The translations under genes and the position numbers were made by a program. The notes under the pieces are model-generated. The model did no database searches. It saw only the letters and a program-made list of their open reading frames with translations, and was not told where the DNA came from. This document shows, piece by piece, positions 33,811-42,334 of a stretch of DNA of 64,000 bases. Every line of letters begins with the position of its first letter. The first letter of the stretch is position 1. Source of the DNA: DASPGQ01 sp035457705 (lineage in GTDB: Bacteria > Acidobacteriota > Vicinamibacteria > Marinacidobacterales > SMYC01); assembly GCA_035457705.1 (NCBI GenBank), contig DATIBD010000022.1, positions 112,512 through 176,511 on the forward strand, in the 5' to 3' direction.

Positions 33811-36444
33811 TCATGTAGTCGCCTGGATGCGAAGCGCGCTTCCGGGCGAAATCTCGACTGCGGAGCGTAGACGAATCAGCAAGGTGCCATCCTCGATACT
33901 CGTGTCCGCAGGAATCTCCGAGCCGGTGAGAGTCACTCTCACGTTCATGCTTTCCGGGCCCGGGCTGACCGAGATCGAGACCTGCTCGAGCGTGAGCGAA
34001 TCCCCATAGAGGTATCTCAAGCAGGCGTCGATCGCTGTCTGACTCCTCTCCTGTTCGTAGATGCCCCAACCCGGCCCCGCCGACCAGAAGGTCACGAACC
34101 GTCTTTGCTCGATCTTCGGTGAGAAGGCGATGGCACGTTCGGGCCCGGAGTACCGAAACCCCGAGAGTGCAAGCAAGAGCGACCAGCTCGCGAGGGCGCG
34201 CGCGTAATGATTTCCGCACTCCACCTCGTTCCACGGATTGCGCCGCTCGCCGTCGTAGCGGCTTCGAACGGCGCGAACGATGCGGAGGCCTTCGTCCACC
34301 ATGCCCTCGTAGATCAGGTGGGCGGCCACCTGATACTCGATGCCGGTCCAGACCTCGTCGGAGTAGACAAAGGGAAGAAGCGGTCGGCTGCCGCGCGGCC
34401 AGGTGCAGAGAAGGAGTCCGGCTTCGTCACCGAGGGCGAAGATGCGTTGTGGATTCGAATGGTCGTGTAGCGTCTCTTTGAAGTTGTAGCGATGAACGGA
34501 TCGGATGGCGCTCCGCACGTGCTCTTCGGGAAGGACGTAGCCCATGCCCACCACATGGGCCATCCACTGGCCGAGCATCTGATCCGAGAGACAACCTGCC
34601 CCGACCTGGTATTTTTCCTCGCGCGCACGCTCGAAAGCCTGCACGTAGAACTCACCATTCCAGGTTTCCTCGTCGAGCAGCCGTCGTCCATTCTGTTCGA
34701 GGTCGCGGTATCTGGTCGCCGCGCTCTCGTCCCCCACCGCGCGAGCCATGACCGAAGCACAACGAAGGGCGGTCAAATAGATGGCCCCCATCATCGGGTT
34801 CGGCCCGCGAAACTCGATGTCGTAGGTGTTGTGCTGAACGCCTTCCATGACGCCGTCGCGATCGGGATCCCAATCCGTCCAGGCGAACTCCAAGGCGCGC
34901 TTCGCCTTCGGCCAGTGACGCTTCAGGAAATTTAGGTCGCCCGAGAGCTGCCACTCGCGGTAGAGCTTGACGATCGTGCCCATCTGGCCATCCGCGGCCG
35001 CGTGAGGGAAATCCCACTTCTCCGTCTCGAGCGGCACGCGGGTGCGAAACACCATGAACCCGGACGCGTCCGTGTTGCGATCGAAGTCGACGTCCCTCAT
35101 GGTGCGCTCGAGCGCGGGAAAGAGAAAAGCGAGCGCCTGCTCGTAGTTCCATACATGGGTGCAGTTCAACGGGCAGCACCCGTGGTCGTCACCCGTACCC
35201 TCGAACGCGTAGAAGTTTCCGTCGCTCGCGCGAAAGCAGGTATTCGTCCGGATGATCGACATCTGGCTCGAGACCGCATCCAGAATCTCGGTGGGCGCCG
35301 TCGTGGAGAAGAGCGCGTCATGAAACAGGCGTGTGTCGCGTTCAAGGCGGGGAAGCTCCGCCGCGGCATAGGTGGCGACGGCCCAGGCGTCCTCGAACAG
35401 GCTGCCGTAGTAGTTGCCGATGATGGGGCCGCCGCGATTCGGCTCGTAGCCGAATATCTCGTTCACCCAGTAGTTCTGCCGGTTGGGGAAATGCCAGGCA
35501 ATGAAAAACGGAATGGTTGCCGTTTCTCCGGCCGCCAGGCGGACGACGCCGCCGATGGAGCCGACGTCGGTCTTGCCCTCGGGGCTCTCGTCGGAATCGA
35601 TCACGGGCTCGAGGCGACCGTCGCTCCCGAAGTCGTCCCAGAAGAGGCTCTGGGCGTCGAACCACTCGCCCCTCGTCCACCTCGTCTGGAAGGTGGTTTC
35701 TTCGGCCAGAGTGGCCAGGACGAGGCTTCCGAAGCGACGATCCTCCGCGGTCAGCCGTGTGGTTTCCATCGAGATCCCTTTCAAGGACCTCTCGCTCCGA
35801 TAGGCATTGACGTTCCCGCCGCGCACGTCGCCGCCGGCGGAGTTCTGGAGCGAGCCCATCACTGTCGCCCGCACCATGCCGTCGTGCCGGTTCGTGAGAT
35901 GCCAGTAGAAGACGGCGAGAGGAAGCCCGGAGTCCTTGTCGTTGCCTGGAATGAAAGGGTTGAAGCATTCGAGAGAGACGTCGAGGGGAACGCGCTCGTC
36001 CATTAGCTCCACGCGCGCGAAGGGGTAGGATCCGAGAAAGCGACCCCTCTGGAAACGCGGCATGCCGGGCATACCGGCGCGTGGAATACCGAAGGCGCCG
36101 CGGTAAGGGGGCGTGAGCTCGGACTCGAGCAGCATCGTCTTGGGCTCCCACCCGTCCGCCTGAAACCAGAGCGCGAAGAATGTATTCTCGGGGTCTCCGC
36201 CCTTGTTGGGCTCGTTCATGACCTCCCAGTCGCGAAGCTGACCCCGCCCGCCGAGAGAGACCGTGCCGGTGCCAATTCCTCCGAGAGGAAAGCCGATCTC
36301 GGAGAGAAACGGCTCCTCAAACACACGCCAGACGTGCTCCCCGGCGCTCGCTTCGTATCGCGGAGCACGGTTCGCCGCTTGCTGGCGGCCGAGACCGATA
36401 AACGGCGCCGCGCTCAAGAGCTTGAGAACGTCGCGTCTCTCCAA
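33811..36444 (-). CDS. GH116-family glycoside hydrolase (GBA2-like), Tat-exported
   Basis: An 877-residue protein starting at TTG 36444, one base after the preceding stop, with GAGGGAG upstream. RRDVLKLLSAAPFIGLG is a twin-arginine-type signal. FPLGGIGTGTVSLGGRGQLR is characteristic of the GH116 N-terminal domain. The catalytic (alpha/alpha)6 part includes THVWNYEQALAFLFPALE and YSDEVWTGIEYQVAAHLI. Family members act on beta-glucosides and beta-xylosides or glucosylceramide. Specificity cannot be read from sequence. Confidence 0.88.
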   Translation of the reverse strand: MERRDVLKLLSAAPFIGLGRQQAANRAPRYEASAGEHVWRVFEEPFLSEIGFPLGGIGTGTVSLGGRGQLRDWEVMNEPNKGGDPENTFFALWFQADGWEPKTMLLESELTPPYRGAFGIPRAGMPGMPRFQRGRFLGSYPFARVELMDERVPLDVSLECFNPFIPGNDKDSGLPLAVFYWHLTNRHDGMVRATVMGSLQNSAGGDVRGGNVNAYRSERSLKGISMETTRLTAEDRRFGSLVLATLAEETTFQTRWTRGEWFDAQSLFWDDFGSDGRLEPVIDSDESPEGKTDVGSIGGVVRLAAGETATIPFFIAWHFPNRQNYWVNEIFGYEPNRGGPIIGNYYGSLFEDAWAVATYAAAELPRLERDTRLFHDALFSTTAPTEILDAVSSQMSIIRTNTCFRASDGNFYAFEGTGDDHGCCPLNCTHVWNYEQALAFLFPALERTMRDVDFDRNTDASGFMVFRTRVPLETEKWDFPHAAADGQMGTIVKLYREWQLSGDLNFLKRHWPKAKRALEFAWTDWDPDRDGVMEGVQHNTYDIEFRGPNPMMGAIYLTALRCASVMARAVGDESAATRYRDLEQNGRRLLDEETWNGEFYVQAFERAREEKYQVGAGCLSDQMLGQWMAHVVGMGYVLPEEHVRSAIRSVHRYNFKETLHDHSNPQRIFALGDEAGLLLCTWPRGSRPLLPFVYSDEVWTGIEYQVAAHLIYEGMVDEGLRIVRAVRSRYDGERRNPWNEVECGNHYARALASWSLLLALSGFRYSGPERAIAFSPKIEQRRFVTFWSAGPGWGIYEQERSQTAIDACLRYLYGDSLTLEQVSISVSPGPESMNVRVTLTGSEIPADTSIEDGTLLIRLRSAVEISPGSALRIQATT

Positions 36445-36445
36445 C

Positions 36446-37957
36446 TCAGCTCCCTCGTTTCAATACGCGTCCGGGAAAAGCCCTGGTCGTTTCGCCGTTC
36501 GAGTAGACCAGAACCCCGTTGACCCAGACTTTTTCGATCCCTTCCGAGATGGCATGCGGGTTATCGGGTGTGGCCCGATCGATGACGGTCGTCGGATCGA
36601 AGAGCACGAGGTCCGCCTTCATTCCGGGCGCGATCCGCCCCCGATCCGCGAATCCCATCTGCGTGGCGGGAAGAGATGTCATCTTGCGCACGGCATCGGG
36701 GAGGCTCAAGACACCACGTTCCCGAACGTAGCGGCCAAGAACACGGGGGAAGGATCCATATCCTCTCGGGTGTGCCCCTTCGAGCGCTCCGTCGGAGCAG
36801 AAGCTCATTGGCTCCCATTTCATGAGCTCTTCGATGTCGCCCTCCTCCATGCTCGTGGCGATGACGCTTTCTACGTCGGTCTCACCCCGCGCCCGCGCCT
36901 CCTCAGCCATGCGGATCAGATCCATCAGCGTCGTTTCGGGGTCGGTGCCCCGAATCGATGCGATCGCGGCAAGGGTCTTCCCGGCGTAGGAGGGCTCGGG
37001 GCGATAGACGGGTATCAGCATGCCTTCGGGCGAAGTGACTTCCGTGATCGCAAACGATGCCGCGTCGCGATCCTCGAAGTTGCGCTCGGGAAACAGCACG
37101 GTAAGCGTCGATTGCCAGTAGGTGTATGGATAGATGTCGGCGAAGACCGTGACACCCGCCATGCGTGCCTCGTCGAGCTTCCGCAATAGCTCGCGCGCCT
37201 TTCCAAAGTGAGCTCGCATCGCGAGCTTGGCGTGGGAGATCTGGACTGGGAGGTTCGCTTCGCGTCCGATCGTCAGGATCTCGTCGACGGCGTTCCAGAA
37301 ATCGCGATCCTCGCTCCTCAGGTGGCTGATGTAGCTTCCGCCGAACGCCGCCGCCTCGCGGGCGAGCACGACGAGCTCGGCCGTTTCCGAGTAGATGCCA
37401 GGGTCGTACTCGAGGCCGCTCGAAAGCCCGAGCGCTCCGGCAATCAACTCCTCGGTCAGAAGCTGCCTCATCGCCTCGACCTCGGCCTCGGTCGCGGGCC
37501 GACGGAAGTCCTCACCCATGACCTCGCGTCTCAAGGCGCCATGGCCGGCGAAAGAAGCGATGTTGACCGCCGGGGGCTCGCGCTCGAGTCTCGAGAAGAG
37601 CTCCGCGAGCGGGAAAATGGAGCCCCCGTCCTGTCCGCTCACGAGTGTGGTTACGCCCTGGCTGACGGCCGCCAGAGCGTCTCGGTGGGTCTCGATCTGC
37701 CGATCGCCGTGGCTGTGCGTATCGATGAAACCAGGAGATAGGGTCAGGCCGTCGGCCTCGAGGAGCTCGTAGCCGGACGGGACTTCGTCGACGAGCCCTC
37801 GGATGCTATCGCCTTCGACGACGACGTTCACGTTCCGTGCGTCCGCGCCCGTCCCGTCCAAAACGGTCGCTCCGACGATCACGAAGCCCGATGGGGGAGG
37901 GGACGCCGGATTGCAGGCCACGAGTGCCGCCAGCAGGAGAACCGCCGCGGTCCGCAT
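36446..37957 (-). CDS. N-acyl-D-amino-acid deacylase-like amidohydrolase, lipoprotein
   Basis: A 503-residue amidohydrolase-superfamily enzyme. FIDTHSHGD is the metal-binding HxH. ISHLRSED, QISHAKLAM and FCSDGALEG carry further conserved positions, and GRIAPGMKADLVLFDP closes the composite beta domain. ATG 37957 is chosen because it opens a lipoprotein signal (AVLLLAALVACNPAS, Cys near residue 15); the open frame upstream lacks sense. Probably tethered in the periplasm to release D-amino acids from N-acyl forms. Operonic with the GH116 gene. Confidence 0.87.
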   Translation of the reverse strand: MRTAAVLLLAALVACNPASPPPSGFVIVGATVLDGTGADARNVNVVVEGDSIRGLVDEVPSGYELLEADGLTLSPGFIDTHSHGDRQIETHRDALAAVSQGVTTLVSGQDGGSIFPLAELFSRLEREPPAVNIASFAGHGALRREVMGEDFRRPATEAEVEAMRQLLTEELIAGALGLSSGLEYDPGIYSETAELVVLAREAAAFGGSYISHLRSEDRDFWNAVDEILTIGREANLPVQISHAKLAMRAHFGKARELLRKLDEARMAGVTVFADIYPYTYWQSTLTVLFPERNFEDRDAASFAITEVTSPEGMLIPVYRPEPSYAGKTLAAIASIRGTDPETTLMDLIRMAEEARARGETDVESVIATSMEEGDIEELMKWEPMSFCSDGALEGAHPRGYGSFPRVLGRYVRERGVLSLPDAVRKMTSLPATQMGFADRGRIAPGMKADLVLFDPTTVIDRATPDNPHAISEGIEKVWVNGVLVYSNGETTRAFPGRVLKRGS

Positions 37958-38090
37958 GTGCGGGACGTTACGCTGCCGGGCGGAGACTGTCAACGGGAGG
38001 CTCGAGGAGGTGCGGAGTTGACGGTGTCGATCGCCGTCCTTACCATAAAAGTAGCTCGTTTCCTCGATCCCAGTCCGAAGGACCACGAAA

Positions 38091-38825
38091 ATGCCCGGCG
38101 TTTTCTTCCTGCTGCAATCCGTTTTCAGTCTGTGGATGCTGGTCGACGCGATCGGCCGCCCGGGAATCGCGCGCTATTGGTACTGGGTCATCCTGATGCC
38201 CTTCGGGGAGTGGTTCTACTTCTTCAAGTACAAGATCCACGACCCCGACTTCGCCTGGCTCAAAGCGCCTTTTGGTACGCTCCTAGAGAGGCAGTCCTCG
38301 ATCGAGGAGCTCCGCTATCACGCGGAGCAGACGCCGAGCCTCCACAACAAGGTCAGGCTTGCGCAGGCGCTCCATGATGCCGACGCGTTCGAGGAAGCCA
38401 GCCGGCTCTTCGACCAGGTTCTCGAAAGCGATGGCACCTCGCGAGACGCGCTCTATGGTTTGGGGCTGTGCCGGATCGGGGCTGGTGACCTGAACGGTGC
38501 AATCGCGCCTCTCCGAAAGCTCGTCGAGCTGGAGCCGACGCATCACGACTACGACGGTTTCGCCAAGCTCGCCCAAGTTTTTTGGGAGTCGAATCGGCGG
38601 GACGAGGCCCTGGTCGCGCTCGGAAGGCTCGTGAGGCTGAGCCCTCGCATGCCGCACCGGGTCGCTTACGCGCACTACCTCGGTCTCGCCGAGGACCGAG
38701 CCGAGGCCCAGACCCAGCTCACGACTGCGCTTCAGGAATTCGACTACGCTCCGAAGTATCTGAAACGCAGCCATCGCGCGCTCGCCAGGCGAGCGAAAGA
38801 GATGTTGCGACAACTGTCCGAATAG
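38091..38825 (+). CDS. TPR membrane protein
   Basis: A 244-residue protein. Residues 1-45 hold two hydrophobic segments (FFLLQSVFSLWMLVDAIG and WYWVILMPFGEWFYFF). The rest is TPR-like (HNKVRLAQALHDADAFEEAS, DALYGLGLCRIGAGDLNGAI). Likely a membrane-tethered scaffold; function unknown. Confidence 0.8.
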   Translation: MPGVFFLLQSVFSLWMLVDAIGRPGIARYWYWVILMPFGEWFYFFKYKIHDPDFAWLKAPFGTLLERQSSIEELRYHAEQTPSLHNKVRLAQALHDADAFEEASRLFDQVLESDGTSRDALYGLGLCRIGAGDLNGAIAPLRKLVELEPTHHDYDGFAKLAQVFWESNRRDEALVALGRLVRLSPRMPHRVAYAHYLGLAEDRAEAQTQLTTALQEFDYAPKYLKRSHRALARRAKEMLRQLSE

Positions 38826-38850
38826 CGCGCTAAGATCGCCGCACGAAACT

Positions 38851-39228
38851 ATGGCTGTCTTACCACCCACGTCGGAAGCTCTCCTTCGGCCGGATACGCG
38901 GCCGTACTTTCTCTGGTGGACCGACGTCACCGTGGGCGGACTCAGGGAGCGACTCGCGTCCGCAAACATCGAAGAGAGGGTCTACTGGATGGGCGCCGTT
39001 CTGCGGGAGGCGAACACTCGCGACGTGTGGCTCTTCACGACTCCAGACGAGATCCGGGCGCTCTGGCCACGCCTCATTCCTTATCTGGGACGCTCACGCG
39101 CCATGTGGGCTTGGCTTCTGGGACTGGCGGCGCCCGAATGGCCGCCCGCGGAAGCACGACGTGGCTGGCGAGTTCGATCGGCGTGTCGTCGCGCCGGCGG
39201 TTTCGAGTTCGTCCGCGCTTGTCAGTAG
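38851..39228 (+). CDS. Hypothetical partner of an AbiEii-type nucleotidyltransferase
   Basis: A 125-residue protein. The stretch PYFLWWTDVTVGGLRERL and VWLFTTPDEIRALWPRL resembles the small gene that usually precedes AbiEii-family nucleotidyltransferases in toxin-antitoxin-like pairs, recognised from memory only. The last 25 residues, from about 39150, may be out-of-frame sequence, since the next gene is broken. Its function is doubtful now that the partner is degenerate. Confidence 0.5.
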   Translation: MAVLPPTSEALLRPDTRPYFLWWTDVTVGGLRERLASANIEERVYWMGAVLREANTRDVWLFTTPDEIRALWPRLIPYLGRSRAMWAWLLGLAAPEWPPAEARRGWRVRSACRRAGGFEFVRACQ

Positions 39229-39823
39229 CGGTTCCCTGCCATCTCGGAGGAGGAGCGACCCTTTCGGGCGTCCACTTGAGGCACCGCGTGACTGGCGACA
39301 TCGACCTGTTCTCTCATCAGAGCGATGAGATGCGGATGCTGCAGCCTGTTGAGCGAGGTATCTCGTTCCGTGGGCTCCAGCGTGGATATTGTTCGCGACG
39401 CGGGATCATTGGTACGAGCCATCCTGTAGTGGGACGGCGGTGAGCTGGAGCTCGATGTCGTGCACGAGCCGATTCCCGATCATCGAGCCGCCTCCTCCGC
39501 CGGTGGAAGGAATCCTCGTCGAATCGCTGAGCGATCTCAGAGCGAGCAAGTTCACCTGTATTCTTTCTCGTTCCGAGCCCCGCGATCTCGTCGACCTGCT
39601 CTTCCTCGACCGTGCTGGCTACCCTCCTGAAGAAGACTTGACGCTCGCGCTGCGCAAGGATGCCAGGATTGACCCAGGCATTTTGGCTTGGCTCCTCGCG
39701 CGATTTCCCGTCGAGCCGCTACCGAAGATGCTCGAGCCGCTCACGGTGAATGAATTACGGGAGTTTCGCGATGATCTGGCGAAGCGCCTGAAAAAAAAGC
39801 CACTCCGTAGGCTGGCAGGGTGA
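39161..39823 (+). pseudogene. Degenerate AbiEii/AbiGii-type nucleotidyltransferase
   Basis: Family text is spread over several frames: GGGATLSGVHLRHRVTGDIDL (nucleotidyltransferase signature with DxD) in one. VDIVRDAGSLVRAIL, a TAG stop, then WDGGELELDVVHEPIPDH come in a second. SLSDLRASKFTCILSRSEPR and DLVDLLFLDRAGYPPEEDL come in a third. This requires at least two indels and one nonsense change. The final stop is in GCAGGGTGA, which also begins repeat copy 4. Confidence 0.85.
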
Positions 39824-39895
39824 AAAACTCAGCTCACCCCTGCGCCGGCCGGTCGCGGGTCCCGCGACGGCCCTGAGCCTCTAAGGAACGTTACC
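39815..39895 (+). repeat. Dispersed hairpin repeat, copy 4 (internally deleted)
   Basis: Retains the left stem (GCAGGGTGA with TCACCCCTGC, one extra C) and the right end CTGAGCCTCTAAGGAACGTTACC. It lacks the GCGAGCGGAGCGAG middle. The remaining right hairpin is GTCGCGGG-T-CCCGCGAC, perfectly paired. The right end encodes the last residues and the TAG stop (39881-39883) of the minus-strand CehA-type gene. Confidence 0.75.
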
Positions 39896-42307
39896 CTCTT
39901 CGGCTCGCGCGATGATGCTCCGGTAGACGGCACGGGCTCGATCGATGCCCTCTCGATATTCGCGTCTTTCCTCCTCGGTGCCGAAGCTGTTTTTCGCCTG
40001 CACCCGCTGCCAAAGCTCATCCACCGTCGCGAGAAGGAAGCGGGCATCCTCCGCGGATTCGTAAGCCACGCCGCCTCGCACGACGTATACGGGCGACGTC
40101 TGCACGAAAGGAAACGTGTCGCCCACGTACCTGCTCGGAGGGCCCATCGCCCGGGCCGCCACCCAGCCGCTCGTCGATAGCTCGACGTCGGTGTCGATCT
40201 CGACGCGATTCCGCCCTGCCTCGATTGGAAAACTCCGCGCGATCTCGCCATTCACCACGAGCTCTACCTTCTCCAGTGGCACGATCGAGAGGACGCGCAG
40301 AGTCGCCTTCAGCGCGGCGGGGTCGGGATCTTCCCGCTCGATCGTGTCGCCCGGAGTGTGACCTTCCACCGACAGAAAAAGGAGTGGGCCGCTTGTCGCG
40401 AACGTCCTGCCCGCTTTCACCGCGTCGAGCCAGGCGCGGTATCCGAGCGGACCCTCGATATGGGCGTAGGTTCTCGCCGTACCACCCGAAGGATCCCGGT
40501 AGACGTCCGAGAAGTTGTCCGTGCCGCCCGTGGCCGCGATGCGGAAGCCGCAGTTCAAGAGACGGTAATACATCGCGGCGGATTCCAGCTCGAGCGACGC
40601 GATGGAGACCACGTCGTAGAACTCTCCACGACCGAGCGCCACGTGAACGGGAATATCTGCGGCCGAGGCCTCGGATGGTGTCCCGACCGGAGCGTTGTAG
40701 GGATGCACGAATCCGCCGATGCCTCCCTGCTCGCGAGCGGCGTCGAGGTGGCGGAGCTTGAGGACGTCCGCGGAGTAAGGGGTGTTCGGCGCACCACCAA
40801 TGAGCGGCATGATGAAGCGGTCGAGTCCGAGGAGAGCCACGTGGCCATACGAGCCACGAAACTCCTGCGTGTAATAGAGGATGTGCTCTTTCGTCGAGCG
40901 GATATCGGGCTCTCCGGTGAGATCGGTCCAGCGACCCATGAGCTTGGTGCCGTCCATGTGGATGAGCGCGTTCGTGACATGGACGTCGTCGGCGACGAGC
41001 TGGGCGAAGAACGAGTCCTGTGTTAGTCCGAAACGACCCTCGTGTAGATCGTGCGTATGCGTGTCGCCCGAGTACCACCCCTCCGCGGGGGCGTCGACGA
41101 GTCGCTCGAGCTCGAGACTCACCTCCGTCGTGCCTCCGGCAGGTACGACCACCTGTGCTCCCGCGGGCGCGAGCTCGAAGCCACGCATCGCTTCGACCGC
41201 GACCCCGCCGGCCGGGACTTCGACTTCGAACGTCCCGCTGGTATGGAAATAATGAGTTCCCGTGGTCCAGCTCACGCGTTGGAATCCACCGTCCTCCGCG
41301 TAGGCGCGACCGTCGCTCGCCGTGAGCAGGATGCGCGCCGGAGTCGTCTCTCCGTCAGGAGCGATAATCCTCCCGCGCAACCGTCCGGTGGCCACGCGAG
41401 CACGCCGAGACGGCATGGCGACACGCTTCCATGCCGAGCGCGGGCCGCCGTCGGACAATAGCGTGTACAGAAGCGTTGGCCCTTCGTGGTTCGAAACAAA
41501 GGCAATCCGCGAGCCGTCGCCGCTCCAGGTAACGTCGAGCTCGTCCAGGGGATCTTCGGTGAGCCGGATTCGATTACCTCCCGTGGCGGGAATGACCGCG
41601 ATATCGTTCGAGCCTGCCGCGTCCGAGATGTAGACGAGCTTGGTGCCGTCGGGTGACCAGGCCGGCTTCGGCCGGTAGCTCGTCTCTTCGTAGTGCACGA
41701 GCTCGGGCTCGCCCTCGGCAAGAGCCTTGACCCATATCCCGCCGCTTCCCAGTCGGCCTGCGACCGGCGAGACGAAAGCGAGCCGCGTCCCGTCGGAGGA
41801 TACCGCGGGATGGAAGTCGTGCCCGCGGCGGCTCACCACGAGGCTGGTGCTTCCCGAGGCCAGGTCGTAACGGTAGATGTCCAGGTCGCGCTCGCGGTGG
41901 CTCGTGAAGTAGAGGCTCTTTGCGTCGGGAGCCCAGCTCGGCTGGAGATCGAGACCTTCGTGGTGGGTGAGGCGACGAACCGGGCCGCCATCGGAACCAA
42001 CGAGACCCAGCTCGAAATCGCCGCCGACTTCCATGACGACGGCTATCTCGGTTCCATCGGGGCTGAAGCTCGGCTCGTAGTAGTAACCGGGGCCTTCGGT
42101 GAGAGCCACGGCTTCGCCCCCGCTCGCGGGAATCTTCCAGATGTCACCCCGCATCGCAAACGCGATGAACGCTCCATCCGGACTCCAGTCGGGATCGAGC
42201 GGTCCGGTCGAAACCGACGGCAGCATGTGGAATTCCAGCCGTGTCTGGGCCATTGCGCCAGCGGCCAGGGCTTCTAGGATGAGAACGGAAGAGACAACGC
42301 GAAACAT
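39881..42307 (-). CDS. PD40 beta-propeller / CehA-McbA-type metallohydrolase
   Basis: An 808-residue exported protein (signal VLILEALAAGAMAQ). Residues about 30-300 are TolB/PD40 propeller repeats (PDWSPDGAFIAFAMRGDIW, PAWSPDGTKLVYISDAAG). From about 420 comes a PHP/CehA-type hydrolase domain, GWYSGDTHTHDLHEGRFG with the HxH metal site, GGFVHPYN and ATGGTDNF. The enzyme reaction is unknown. The last residues and stop codon lie within repeat copy 4. It is the last gene of a minus-strand run with the kinase and the ADOP permease. Confidence 0.85.
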   Translation of the reverse strand: MFRVVSSVLILEALAAGAMAQTRLEFHMLPSVSTGPLDPDWSPDGAFIAFAMRGDIWKIPASGGEAVALTEGPGYYYEPSFSPDGTEIAVVMEVGGDFELGLVGSDGGPVRRLTHHEGLDLQPSWAPDAKSLYFTSHRERDLDIYRYDLASGSTSLVVSRRGHDFHPAVSSDGTRLAFVSPVAGRLGSGGIWVKALAEGEPELVHYEETSYRPKPAWSPDGTKLVYISDAAGSNDIAVIPATGGNRIRLTEDPLDELDVTWSGDGSRIAFVSNHEGPTLLYTLLSDGGPRSAWKRVAMPSRRARVATGRLRGRIIAPDGETTPARILLTASDGRAYAEDGGFQRVSWTTGTHYFHTSGTFEVEVPAGGVAVEAMRGFELAPAGAQVVVPAGGTTEVSLELERLVDAPAEGWYSGDTHTHDLHEGRFGLTQDSFFAQLVADDVHVTNALIHMDGTKLMGRWTDLTGEPDIRSTKEHILYYTQEFRGSYGHVALLGLDRFIMPLIGGAPNTPYSADVLKLRHLDAAREQGGIGGFVHPYNAPVGTPSEASAADIPVHVALGRGEFYDVVSIASLELESAAMYYRLLNCGFRIAATGGTDNFSDVYRDPSGGTARTYAHIEGPLGYRAWLDAVKAGRTFATSGPLLFLSVEGHTPGDTIEREDPDPAALKATLRVLSIVPLEKVELVVNGEIARSFPIEAGRNRVEIDTDVELSTSGWVAARAMGPPSRYVGDTFPFVQTSPVYVVRGGVAYESAEDARFLLATVDELWQRVQAKNSFGTEEERREYREGIDRARAVYRSIIARAEEGNVP

Positions 42308-42334
42308 GAGCCGATTATTGTCCGAACGGGGTGG

